Positions 16,729-25,238 of a stretch of 64,000 nucleotides of DNA are shown here, in pieces. The DNA is from Rubrivivax sp. Lineage in GTDB: Bacteria; Pseudomonadota; Gammaproteobacteria; Burkholderiales; Burkholderiaceae_C. The DNA is taken from assembly GCA_027484825.1 (NCBI GenBank), contig JAIXSE010000016.1:310001-374000 (forward strand). The letters are read 5' to 3'. Position 1 is the first letter of the stretch, and each line of letters begins with the position of its first letter. The notes beneath the pieces were generated by a model, which saw only the letters and a program-made list of their open reading frames with translations, had not been told where the DNA came from and did not search any database. The translations under genes were made by a program, and so were the position numbers.

Positions 16729-18111
16729 TCAGTGTGAAGTCCCCATGCTGCGCAGCGACTGCATCAGTGCCCGGAACTCCGGTGCCTCCTGAAGCGCCCG
16801 GGCCCCTGCCTTCTGCAGGTCTCGCACGTCCTGGGCCTCGACGCTGAAGGCCGTGGGCACCCGCAGCAAGCGGTCGCGCAGACGGTCATCCCGCTCATCA
16901 TGCAGGCTCAGGTTGATCACATGCAGCTCGGCATCGGCGGCGAACGGACTGCCCGGTTGCCCGCGCGTGCTCACCAGTTCCGCCCGCCAGCGCTTGAGGT
17001 CGTCCGACAGGATGCCCAGCGTCACCTGAGATTCCCTCGAGCCCGCACCAAAGATCAGCGATTCCAACACCTGCGCCGTGCCCGGCACCCGGTCGCTGCT
17101 GTCGATGCGTTCGGCCAGACCCCGCTCCGCATTCACCGTCACCAGCACCAACTGATGCAAGGTGCCCGGTGCGGCTTCGGCAAAACTCGCCGTCATGGAG
17201 CCGCCAGCCATCATCCGGTCCAGCGTCAGGCGCACGCCCAGGTTGTCGGTGACACCGCCGTCCACCAGGTGAATGAAGGGGCGCTCGGTTGCATTGCGGT
17301 AGCTGTCGATGGACTGCCGCAGCAGTTGCGTCCGGTAGCTGGTGTCCGCCGCCACGGGCAATGGCGACGCTCGGCCGGGGCAGTGGCCCGCATGGTTCTG
17401 AAGCGTCAACGGGGAGAGCAGCAGCGGGACGGCCGAGGACGCCGCCACGGCAAACGACAGGGGCGTGGCGTTCACGTCCGAGCAGATCAGCTCGAACTTC
17501 TCGTCGGTGAAATCGAACGGCGCCCCGGTGGTGAGGTCAGTGGCAGTGATGATCAGCTCCGGCGCCCCGGGGCGACGACGCACATCCGCAAAGGTCATGC
17601 CACGGTAAAGCGTATCCAGGCGCTCGGCCAGGAGATGGCTGCGCCCATACCACGGGGAACTGAGCTGGTAGAGGCGCTGCGGCCAGAGCAGTTCCTGCAG
17701 CAGCCGGGCTTCGAAGGGGTAGAGCAGGAAATCGGGCTCGAATCGCTCCAGTGTGGCGTCGCCAAAGGCGGCATAGTGGGCCGCCAGAATGCTGCCGCCG
17801 GACACGCCGCTGATCTGCACCACTTCATCCAGCAAGGTCGTCGGCCGCCCATCCACGGTGAAGTCCGCCGCCTTCATGCCCTTGAGCACACCCAGGCCGA
17901 ATGCGGCCGCCCGCGCGCCGCCGCCCGACAAGGCCACGGCAACCACCACCGGCTTGGCCTCCCGGGGCTGCGAGACCGCTTCAATGGGCAAGGGGGACGG
18001 GCGGGGCGCATTCACCCACGGCCGTGCGCTGGAGCACGCCGTCAGCAGCAGGGCGACGGCCAGTGTCAACGCACGGCCGCTGGTGGCGATGAAAAAGGTC
18101 CAGTGCTTCAT
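16729..18111 (-). CDS. Patatin-like phospholipase lipoprotein
   Basis: The start at 18111 overlaps the preceding stop (ATGA). It gives 460 residues beginning with a lipoprotein signal (lipobox LLTA-C26). The patatin core is complete: oxyanion loop SGGGARAAAFGLG (62-74), nucleophile elbow GVSGGS with S104, and the second dyad member D284 in VDGGVTDN. Such enzymes hydrolyse acyl chains from phospholipids. Lipidation would hold it at the inner or outer membrane facing the periplasm. Coupling to a TolC-type channel gene is unusual and suggests a link between pump and membrane lipid. The frame upstream of 18111 only shadows the channel gene. Confidence 0.9.
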   Translation of the reverse strand: MKHWTFFIATSGRALTLAVALLLTACSSARPWVNAPRPSPLPIEAVSQPREAKPVVVAVALSGGGARAAAFGLGVLKGMKAADFTVDGRPTTLLDEVVQISGVSGGSILAAHYAAFGDATLERFEPDFLLYPFEARLLQELLWPQRLYQLSSPWYGRSHLLAERLDTLYRGMTFADVRRRPGAPELIITATDLTTGAPFDFTDEKFELICSDVNATPLSFAVAASSAVPLLLSPLTLQNHAGHCPGRASPLPVAADTSYRTQLLRQSIDSYRNATERPFIHLVDGGVTDNLGVRLTLDRMMAGGSMTASFAEAAPGTLHQLVLVTVNAERGLAERIDSSDRVPGTAQVLESLIFGAGSRESQVTLGILSDDLKRWRAELVSTRGQPGSPFAADAELHVINLSLHDERDDRLRDRLLRVPTAFSVEAQDVRDLQKAGARALQEAPEFRALMQSLRSMGTSH

Positions 18112-19589
18112 TGCGGTTGCCACGCGCCAAGCGCCAGTTGGACCTGGACATAGGCCTGCAGCGCTCGAGCCTGCTGGGCCCTCAGGCGCTGCTCCGCCTC
18201 CAGCGACTGGGACTGCGTCGCCAGGGACAGCAGCGCTGGCTCCAGGCCCACCCGTGCACGCTGCTCGCCATACCGGGCGGCCGCCGCAGCCACGGTCTGT
18301 GCCGCCTGTGCCTGGTCCCAGCCCACCAGCTCCGCCTGCCAGCCCCTCAGCGCCGATTCCCCTTCTGCCAGGGCGGTCAGCATCACGTTCTCGAACTGCG
18401 CCCAGGCCCGGTCGCTGCCAGCGCGGGCCGCGGCCTGCCGGGCTTCCCGTCGTCCAGCATCCAGCCAGTCCCATTGCAAGGCGGGGCCCGCGGCATAACG
18501 CAGGGCGCCGGCCTGTTGGAGCCGTGACGCCTGCTCCTGCAGCCCCAGCGTGGCCGACAGGCTCAAGCGCGGCAGGTGGGCCCGTTCCGCCAGCACCTGC
18601 TGGCCCAGGCTGGCCCGCAGCGCGGCGTCAGCACGGGCCACCTGCGGCAGTCGGGTGAGCAGGCCGTCACTGACCTGCAGCGTGTCCTGCAGCGGCAAGG
18701 CGGGCAGGGCGGCGGGCTGCGTCAAGCCCGGCCAGTTCTCCGCCATGGCGGCCGGCGTCCCACCCGTCAGCACGGCCAGCGCGGCCAGGCTTTGTTGCGC
18801 CTGGGCCCTTAGGGTGGCGACATCCGCCTGCCGCTGCGCCAACTCCGCCTGGGCCGCGTCCCGGTCCCGCGCGTCCGCGAGACCGGCCTTCTCACGCACC
18901 GTGAGCTGATGCAGCCGCGCCATCGCCAGCGCTTGCTGTCGCTCCGCCGTCTGGCCCATCTGCTGCGCGGCTCGCAGCTGCACATAGCGATTCACGACTT
19001 CCGCCTGCACCAAGGCTTGAGCGGCCTGCAGGTCTGCGCGGGCCATGTCGAGCTCACGCTCGGCAACAGCCTGGGCCGTGCCGATCCGTCCGAACAGATC
19101 CAGCTCCCAGCTCAGGGTCTGGCCGATCGAGACGAGTCGCTGCTCGGGCGGCCGCGGCAGCCCCTGGCGATACGGGTCCACCTCCGGCCGTGAGGCGCGC
19201 GAGACCTGTGCCGACACGCCCAGGCTGCCCTGCGGCCCGCCTTCGCGCTGGGCAAGGCCGGCGAGTGCGCGCGCTTCCTGCAGGCTGGCCATGGCGCTGC
19301 GCAGATCAAGGTTGCGTGTCAGCGCCTCCTGGACGAGGTCGTTGAGGAGCGGGTCGTTCAACGCCTGCCACCACAAGGTCTGAGCCTGGGCCTGGAGTTG
19401 CGGCCCAGGCGCCGCGCGCTTTGGTACCTCCGCGGCCGCAGGCAGTCGCACATCGTGGCGGGCTTGCAGGGCCTCCAGCTGGCTGGGCGGCGCCACGCTG
19501 GCGCAGCCGGTCAGGGCCAGTACGGTCAGCAGCGGGACCAGCGCCACGAGGGGGCGGCAGTGAGACGTCATTCTGTAGAGGGTGGACAT
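18108..19589 (-). CDS. Outer membrane efflux lipoprotein (NodT/OprM-type, TolC superfamily)
   Basis: The N-terminus has a lipoprotein signal with lipobox LTGC (VLALTGCASV). About 450 residues of two OEP repeats follow, rich in Ala, Gln, Leu and Glu as in the helical barrel of OprM. Conserved segments include WWQALNDPLLNDLVQEAL near the start and WELDLFGRIG, the NodT-family hallmark. It would form the trimeric exit duct for the RND pump encoded just upstream; the start at 19589 follows that gene's stop by four bases. A start at 19571 (MTSHCRPLVAL) is an alternative. Confidence 0.92.
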   Translation of the reverse strand: MSTLYRMTSHCRPLVALVPLLTVLALTGCASVAPPSQLEALQARHDVRLPAAAEVPKRAAPGPQLQAQAQTLWWQALNDPLLNDLVQEALTRNLDLRSAMASLQEARALAGLAQREGGPQGSLGVSAQVSRASRPEVDPYRQGLPRPPEQRLVSIGQTLSWELDLFGRIGTAQAVAERELDMARADLQAAQALVQAEVVNRYVQLRAAQQMGQTAERQQALAMARLHQLTVREKAGLADARDRDAAQAELAQRQADVATLRAQAQQSLAALAVLTGGTPAAMAENWPGLTQPAALPALPLQDTLQVSDGLLTRLPQVARADAALRASLGQQVLAERAHLPRLSLSATLGLQEQASRLQQAGALRYAAGPALQWDWLDAGRREARQAAARAGSDRAWAQFENVMLTALAEGESALRGWQAELVGWDQAQAAQTVAAAAARYGEQRARVGLEPALLSLATQSQSLEAEQRLRAQQARALQAYVQVQLALGAWQPQ

Positions 19590-19593
19590 GGTG

Positions 19594-22500
19594 TTAGCGA
19601 TCAAGACCATCGAAGGAGGCGGGCGGCGTTGCGGTGGCGGGCCCCGACGGCGGTGCGGGCACCCGGTAGAAGGCTGCGTACAACGCGGGAATCAAACCAA
19701 GCGTGATCAAGGTGCCCAAGGCCAGTCCGCCCATCATCACCACGGCCAGGCTCGTCCAGACGGCGCCGCCGAAGAGGTAGAGCGGCACCAGCCCCAGAAT
19801 GCACACGGCCTTGGTCATCACGATGGGACGCAGGCGCTTGGCCGCGGCGTCCTCGATGGCGGCGGCTGGCGCGAGGCCAGCCGCACGCGCTTCGTCGATG
19901 GCATCCAGCAGCAGCACGGCGTTGTTGACGATGATGCCGGCCAGCGCCAGCAGCCCCAGCGTGCCCACGAAGGTGAGGGTGGTGCCGCTGAGCTTGAGGG
20001 CCAGCGCCGCGCCGATGCTGACGAAGGGAATGCTGGCCAGCACGATCAGGCTTTTGCGGATGCTCTCGAACTGCCACACAAACAGCAGGAACATGGCCAC
20101 CACACAGGCTGGCAGCAACGCGGTGATGGTGGCGTTGGCCGTGGCGCCTTCCTCGATTTCACCGCCGAGCGTGATCCGCACGCGGCCGTCCTTCTGCAGC
20201 GCATCCAGCTCGGACTGCACCGCATCGGCCACGCCCTGCGCGGTCCATTGGCTGTGCCGGGCCGAGACGGTGATCACCGGCTCCTGGTTGTAGCGGTGCA
20301 GCACCGAGGGCTGGCTGGTCAGCCGCAGCGTGGCCACCTGACCTAGCAGCACCCGGCCCTGACCATCGGCGCGCTCAATGGGCGCGGCCTGCCACTGCTG
20401 CATTCGCTCGCGCAGATCCAGCGGTCCGCGCACGAGGATGGGCAGCAGGGTGTCGCCGTCGCGAAACACGCTGATGGCGTCGCCGGACATCAGTCGCTCC
20501 AGGCTGCGTGCGATCTCGGCGCTGGTGACGCCGGCGGCCGCGGCCTTGACCGGGTCCACCGTCACCGCCACCTGCAGCACCTGCCGCTCGGCATCGCTGC
20601 GCACGTCGCCCATGCCCGGCTGCGCCTTGAGCGCTTTCATCAAGGCGTCCGCCGCCTGTTTCAGCGCCGCCCCATCGTCACTGGCGATGCGGAATTCGGC
20701 GGTTCCCGATTCGGTCGAGCCCATCGAGAAGCGCTTGGCTTCGAATCGGACGTCCGGGAACATCAGCGGCAGTTCGCTGCGCAAGCGCTGGAGTGCCTGC
20801 TCATGGGTGAAGCCCGGGGCCAGCGTCAGCACCGCATAGGCACGATGTGCAGCAGGGGTCGGCGGATTGAGCGCCAGGATGAAGCGCGGACCGCCGTCGC
20901 CCACATACACGGCCTGGCTTTGCAGCTCGGGGAACCGTTGCCGGTCGTTCAAGGCGCGGCTGATCTGCCCGGCGGTGGTCAGGGTGAGGGTGCCGCTGCT
21001 GTCGGGCGCCAGCTCGATCGACATCTGCAGCTGACGACGTTCCGATGCCGGCATCAGCTCGGACGGCACGTGGCCGAAGATCCAGGTCGCGGCTGCCAGC
21101 AGGGCCAGCATGGCGGTGATGTAGGCCGTCTTGTGGCCCAGCACCCATCGCACCTTGCCCCGGTACCAGCCGGTCAAGGCCTCCACCGCGCGTGCGGTGC
21201 GGCTCAGTTCGGCATGGTGGACCGCAAAGCGTCGGCACAGCAGCGGTGTCACGGTCACCGCCAGCAGCAGGGACAGCAGCAGGGCGATGGCCATCACCAG
21301 GCCCAGGCTGCGCAGGTACTCGCCGGTTTCTGTCTGGCTGAGCACCAGCGGCATGAAGGTGAGGATGATCGCGAGGGAGGACACCAGCAGCGGGATGAAC
21401 ATGGTGCGCCCCGCCGCCGCAGCAGCGGCCGAGCGGTCCTCCCCCAGCGCCAGCCGGCGCTCCATGTCTTCCGCCACCACGATGGCGTTGTCCACGAACA
21501 GCCCCAGGGCGATGATGATGGCGCCGATGGAGATGGTGTGCAGCTCGATGTCCAGCAGCTTCATGATCACCAGGCTGCCCAGCACGGTCGTGGGCACGAT
21601 GGCGCCGACGATCAGCCCGGTGCGCAGACCCAGGAACAGCACCACCACGCCCATGACGATGACGGTGGTCTCCAGAAATACCTGGCTGACCTGGCCCAGC
21701 TGACGCGACACGATCTGCGCCTGATCGGTGATCGGCACCAGCGCCATGCCGGCCGGCAGGGCCCGCTGCAACTGCTGGACTTCCTGCCGCAGGGTCTGCG
21801 CAAAGCTGATCACGTTCAGGCCAGCGTCCATGGACACGGCGATCACCGCGGCCGGTTCCCCGTCCACAAACGCGCCAGTGGAGGCGGGGTCCTGCGGCAC
21901 CCGTTCCACCCGCGCCAGCTCGCTCAGCGGCAGCATGCCGCCCTGGGGCAGGGCGATCGGGGTACGGCCGAGATCCGCGAGGTCGCGGGCATCGCCGCTG
22001 ACCGTCAGGGGAAGCTCGGTGCCGCCCACCTGCGCACGGCCGGCCGGCGCCACGATGTTCTGCTCCGCCAAGGCGCGCGACAGCGCGGCCACCGACAGGC
22101 CCTTGGCCTGAAGGGCGGCCAGGTCGGCCACCACCTGCACCTGCTCGTCCCGCAGGCCGTGCAGGGTGACCCGTTCCACGCCGGGGAGGCGATAGAGACG
22201 ATCCCGCATCTGGCGGGCCTGGTCGCGCAACTCGCCGGCGCTGTAGTCGGGGCCGGTGAGGCCCAGCGTCAGCACGGCCACGCGGCCGAACTCGTCATCG
22301 ACCAGCGGACCGGTGGCGCCTTGTGGAAGCCGTGGTCGCACCTCGTCCATGCGGTTGCGCAGGCGCTGCCAGACGGCTGGCAAGGCCTGGGCCGAGACGG
22401 TGGGCTCCAGGTCCACATAGGTGAACACCATGCCGGGGCGCACGGTGGTCTTGAGGCGCTTGACCTCCGGCAGGGTGCGCAGGGCCTCTTCGGTGGGCTT

Positions 22501-22695
22501 GGCCACCAGGTCTTCCATGCGCTGGGTGTTGGCGCCGGGCACCAAGGTGAGCACGGTGGCCGTGCGGATGGTGATCTGCGGTTCTTCGGTGGACGGAAAG
22601 TCCAGCGCCAGCCACAGGCCGGACAGGACCAGCAGCAGCGCCGCCAGAAAGGCAAAACGCGGACGCTTCAGGGCGTAGTCGGACAGACTGCTCAT
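19594..22695 (-). CDS. RND efflux pump, inner membrane permease
   Basis: At 1033 residues this is a full-length hydrophobe/amphiphile-type RND transporter. It opens with a cytoplasmic stub and TM1 (ALKRPRFAFLAALLLVLSGLWLA). A periplasmic porter domain and the TM2-6 block follow, with GLFVDNAIVVAEDMERR, the TM4 proton-relay motif, here with one Asp. A second porter/docking half and TM8-12 (LLALAGIIVNNAVLLLDAIDEA) complete it. It resembles TriC/MexK-like pumps more than AcrB because the relay motif reads VDNAIV rather than VDDAIV. Substrates are unknown. It is the second gene of the operon, ten bases after the adaptor. Confidence 0.93.
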   Translation of the reverse strand: MSSLSDYALKRPRFAFLAALLLVLSGLWLALDFPSTEEPQITIRTATVLTLVPGANTQRMEDLVAKPTEEALRTLPEVKRLKTTVRPGMVFTYVDLEPTVSAQALPAVWQRLRNRMDEVRPRLPQGATGPLVDDEFGRVAVLTLGLTGPDYSAGELRDQARQMRDRLYRLPGVERVTLHGLRDEQVQVVADLAALQAKGLSVAALSRALAEQNIVAPAGRAQVGGTELPLTVSGDARDLADLGRTPIALPQGGMLPLSELARVERVPQDPASTGAFVDGEPAAVIAVSMDAGLNVISFAQTLRQEVQQLQRALPAGMALVPITDQAQIVSRQLGQVSQVFLETTVIVMGVVVLFLGLRTGLIVGAIVPTTVLGSLVIMKLLDIELHTISIGAIIIALGLFVDNAIVVAEDMERRLALGEDRSAAAAAAGRTMFIPLLVSSLAIILTFMPLVLSQTETGEYLRSLGLVMAIALLLSLLLAVTVTPLLCRRFAVHHAELSRTARAVEALTGWYRGKVRWVLGHKTAYITAMLALLAAATWIFGHVPSELMPASERRQLQMSIELAPDSSGTLTLTTAGQISRALNDRQRFPELQSQAVYVGDGGPRFILALNPPTPAAHRAYAVLTLAPGFTHEQALQRLRSELPLMFPDVRFEAKRFSMGSTESGTAEFRIASDDGAALKQAADALMKALKAQPGMGDVRSDAERQVLQVAVTVDPVKAAAAGVTSAEIARSLERLMSGDAISVFRDGDTLLPILVRGPLDLRERMQQWQAAPIERADGQGRVLLGQVATLRLTSQPSVLHRYNQEPVITVSARHSQWTAQGVADAVQSELDALQKDGRVRITLGGEIEEGATANATITALLPACVVAMFLLFVWQFESIRKSLIVLASIPFVSIGAALALKLSGTTLTFVGTLGLLALAGIIVNNAVLLLDAIDEARAAGLAPAAAIEDAAAKRLRPIVMTKAVCILGLVPLYLFGGAVWTSLAVVMMGGLALGTLITLGLIPALYAAFYRVPAPPSGPATATPPASFDGLDR

Positions 22696-22705
22696 ACCGA
22701 CCTCT

Positions 22706-23833
22706 TCAGCGGAGTTGGGTGACCGGCTTGACGCGGACGTCTGCGGCCAAGCTGTGGCCGCCGGCGATCACCACCCGGTCGCCGGGGTTCAGCCCTGCCA
22801 GGACTTCCACCCGCTGGTCCTGAGCCTGACCCAGTTGCACACGCACGCGGGACACGGTGGTGCCGTCCGCGTTCACGCGCAGCACTTCGCCGCTCGCGGC
22901 GGGACGCGACTCCGGCGCGCCTTGCAACGCGCGCAGGGGGACCCAGGTGCGGGAGGCCGTCGTGGAGGCCGCCAGGAGACGCAGGGACAGGGTTTGCCCC
23001 ACCGGCAGGCTGCCTGGCAGCGCAAAGACGGCACGCCGGGCGTCGCCAACGTCGTGGCGACCGGACAGACGCAGCAACTGGCTGTCCCACTCGACGCTGG
23101 CGTCGTTCTGAGTGGATGCGATTCGAACGGCCTGGCCAACGCGCAGGTCCTTCAGCTCGGCAGGCAGCACGGCCCAGAGCTCCCGTCCGGCCCCGTCCAG
23201 GCTCAGGGCCGCAAGGCCTGCGCCGACCGATTGGCCCACCTCCAGATGTCGAGCGGCGACCTGCCCGTCAAACGGCGCGCGCAGTTCCGCCTGTGCGCGG
23301 TTCCAGGTGCTGCCCTCGCGCTGGGCCTTTGTCGCGGCCAGGGCGGATTCGGCCACGCTCAACTCGGTCTGGGCGGCGGTCCACTCCGCATCGCCGGCGG
23401 CCTGCTGATCCCGGGCCTGCTTCAGACGCTGCACCTTGCGCCGGGCTTCTTCGACGGCGGCTTCCTGACGCCGCAGGTCGGCCTGGATCATGTCGAGCTG
23501 TGCCTGACTGGGCGTGGGGTCCAGGGTGGCCAGCAGTTGCCCGCGGCGCACCACATCTCCTGCCTCGACCAGGACCTGTCGCACGACCCCGGGGACGGCA
23601 AAGGCCAGTTCGGCGCGTTGGCGGGCGCGCACCTCTCCGATGAATTCCGGGGTGGCTTCCGTGTCCGGCACCACCGCTGCCACCAGGACCGGGACGGGAT
23701 CAGCCGGGCGGTCGGCGGCGTCGGGCGACGCGGGGCTGCAGCCCCACAGCGCCAGCAGGCATGCGGCCAGCAGCGGGACTTGGATCAGCGGGAGCGGCGT
23801 GGCGGGTGGAGAGCGATGCAGAGGTCGAGACAT
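22706..23833 (-). CDS. RND efflux periplasmic adaptor (membrane fusion lipoprotein)
   Basis: This 375-residue protein has a lipoprotein signal (LLALWGC lipobox near residue 32). The order of a membrane fusion protein follows: a beta-barrel/lipoyl half (TPEFIGEVRARQRAELAFAVPG), a helical hairpin (residues about 105-165, QAQLDMIQADLRRQEAAVEEARRK region), the second lipoyl half (ELRAPFDGQVAARHLEVGQ), then a beta-barrel and membrane-proximal domain. It bridges the RND pump and the outer membrane channel. It is the first gene of a four-gene (possibly five-gene) operon and is transcribed divergently from the AraC-family regulator. Confidence 0.92.
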   Translation of the reverse strand: MSRPLHRSPPATPLPLIQVPLLAACLLALWGCSPASPDAADRPADPVPVLVAAVVPDTEATPEFIGEVRARQRAELAFAVPGVVRQVLVEAGDVVRRGQLLATLDPTPSQAQLDMIQADLRRQEAAVEEARRKVQRLKQARDQQAAGDAEWTAAQTELSVAESALAATKAQREGSTWNRAQAELRAPFDGQVAARHLEVGQSVGAGLAALSLDGAGRELWAVLPAELKDLRVGQAVRIASTQNDASVEWDSQLLRLSGRHDVGDARRAVFALPGSLPVGQTLSLRLLAASTTASRTWVPLRALQGAPESRPAASGEVLRVNADGTTVSRVRVQLGQAQDQRVEVLAGLNPGDRVVIAGGHSLAADVRVKPVTQLR

Positions 23834-23904
23834 GGCGGAATCAGCAAGGAGCGATTGAAAACCGGCCGAACTTTAGGGAGTGGAGGTGTCCGACGTGGGG
23901 ACAA

Positions 23905-23937
23905 TTTCGGCCAGAATGGGGGCCGTTTCGGACAGAA
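23905..23937. promoter_or_regulatory. Candidate AraC-type operator: two direct repeats 21 bp apart
   Basis: TTTCGGCCAGAA (23905-23916) and TTTCGGACAGAA (23926-23937) differ at one base and are offset by exactly 21 bases, two helical turns. AraC-family proteins typically bind direct repeats spaced this way. The second copy ends three bases before the AraC-family start codon, and the pair lies in the 107-base divergent region shared with the efflux operon. Confidence 0.6.
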
Positions 23938-23940
23938 GCC

Positions 23941-24996
23941 ATGCGTGCGTCTCCTTCCATCGCCGTCTCTCCGTCGGATCCCCGAACCCAGGCTCACTTG
24001 GTCCCATCCGTCGCACGGGCCGTGCTGGCCTTGGCCGAGGACCGGGGTCTGTCGATGTCCCGGTTGTGCCGGGGCCTGGGCATCACGCCCGAGACGCTGT
24101 GCGAAGAAGGCGTGCTGGTGTCGCATCAGCAGACGCGGGCGCTGATCCTGCGGACCCAGCGGGAACTGAACGAGCCGGCGCTGGGCCTGGCGGTCGGAGG
24201 GCGGGAGACACCGATCTCCTGGGGCCTGGCCGGTCTGGCCATGCTGAGCTGCGAGACCCTGGGGGAGGCGGTGAGCTATGGGCTGGAGCGGCAGACGGCC
24301 AGCGGCACCATGACCCAGCACTTTCTGAACCCGGATGGGGATCGGCTGCATCTGAGCAGCACGCCGCTGATCTTTGACTCGGAGATCGAAAGCTTTCTGA
24401 TCGAGGAGTCCTTCGCGGGCGCGGTGGCGGTGGTCCGCGCCATGGTGGGCCCCACCTTCCGGCCGCTGCAGGTCGACTTCGCCTACGTAGCGCCGGCGCA
24501 CCCGCGTCTGTATGAACGGTTCTTCCGCTGTCCCGTGCGCTTCGAGGCGGACGAGCATCGGCTGACCGTGGCCAGCCAGTGGATGCAGGCACGCCTGCCC
24601 GGTTACGACCGCTTGACCAGCGAGCTGGTGCGCAAGCAGCTCAACCGCCTGCTGCCCACGCCGATTGGCAGCGACGACCTGCTGGCCTCGGTGGTGAGCC
24701 GCCTCCGGCATGGCCTTCAGGACAAACCCTCCCAGCGCGGACTGGCCGCCCAGGTCAATCTGAGCGAACGGACGCTGCGTCGGCGTCTGGTCGCGCAGGC
24801 GGCCAGTTTTCGTGGCCTGCGCGACGATGCCCGTTACGAACGGGCCGCCGACCTGCTCCTGCACACCGAGATGACGGTGGCCGACATTGCCCAGGCCCTG
24901 GGCTATGCGGATGCGCGATCGTTCCGGCGGGCCTTCCAGCGCTGGTCGAGTGTGGGGCCCGCGCAGTTTCGCGCGGGTGACGCTGCGGATCGCTGA
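23941..24996 (+). CDS. AraC-family transcriptional regulator with arabinose-binding-like N-terminal domain
   Basis: The ATG at 23941 yields 351 residues. Residues about 15-200 form the N-terminal effector domain common to OruR/ArgR-type AraC regulators (SMSRLCRGLGITPETL, GLAVGGRETPISWGLAGLAMLSC). The last 100 residues carry two helix-turn-helix units: QRGLAAQVNLSERTLRRRLVAQ, and VADIAQALGYADARSFRRAFQRW followed by GPAQFR, which contains the AraC signature. It is divergent from the RND operon, its likely target. A pair of 12-base direct repeats 21 bases apart in the shared promoter region is the probable binding site and implies autoregulation. Confidence 0.9.
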   Translation: MRASPSIAVSPSDPRTQAHLVPSVARAVLALAEDRGLSMSRLCRGLGITPETLCEEGVLVSHQQTRALILRTQRELNEPALGLAVGGRETPISWGLAGLAMLSCETLGEAVSYGLERQTASGTMTQHFLNPDGDRLHLSSTPLIFDSEIESFLIEESFAGAVAVVRAMVGPTFRPLQVDFAYVAPAHPRLYERFFRCPVRFEADEHRLTVASQWMQARLPGYDRLTSELVRKQLNRLLPTPIGSDDLLASVVSRLRHGLQDKPSQRGLAAQVNLSERTLRRRLVAQAASFRGLRDDARYERAADLLLHTEMTVADIAQALGYADARSFRRAFQRWSSVGPAQFRAGDAADR

Positions 24997-25097
24997 ACGA
25001 GCCGCCGGGCTGGGGGAAACCCGCCCTCCCACCCGCCACCCGGATACGCCCGATTCACCCGGTTGCAAAGCCTCACGCGTCCGAAACCCCTGAAGTA

Positions 25098-25135
25098 TGA
25101 AAGCGGTTTCAAAATTCTCCATTCTTGTCTAGGAT
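25098..25135 (+). promoter_or_regulatory. LacI-type operator and candidate promoter of the GH16 gene
   Basis: TGAAAGCGGTTTCA (25098-25111) is a 14-base palindrome with a degenerate centre, of the form recognised by LacI-family sugar repressors. Its right half overlaps TTTCAA (25107-25112), which could serve as a -35 element 17 bases before TAGGAT (25130-25135). The site is about 130 bases before the glucanase start codon. No LacI gene is in the window. Confidence 0.6.
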
Positions 25136-25238
25136 GACCAGCGCTGGAGAAGCCGCCCGAGGCTCGCCGTCGCAGAACGTCAGCCTCTGGCGCCGATCGG
25201 TGCCCTCCCGCACCCACCGACTTTTCTTGGAGACAACC

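Noticed and set aside
18112-18474. A 121-residue N-terminal extension of the patatin gene
   Set aside because: It lies wholly within the channel gene in another frame. The lipoprotein signal starts at 18111 with a typical ATGA overlap.
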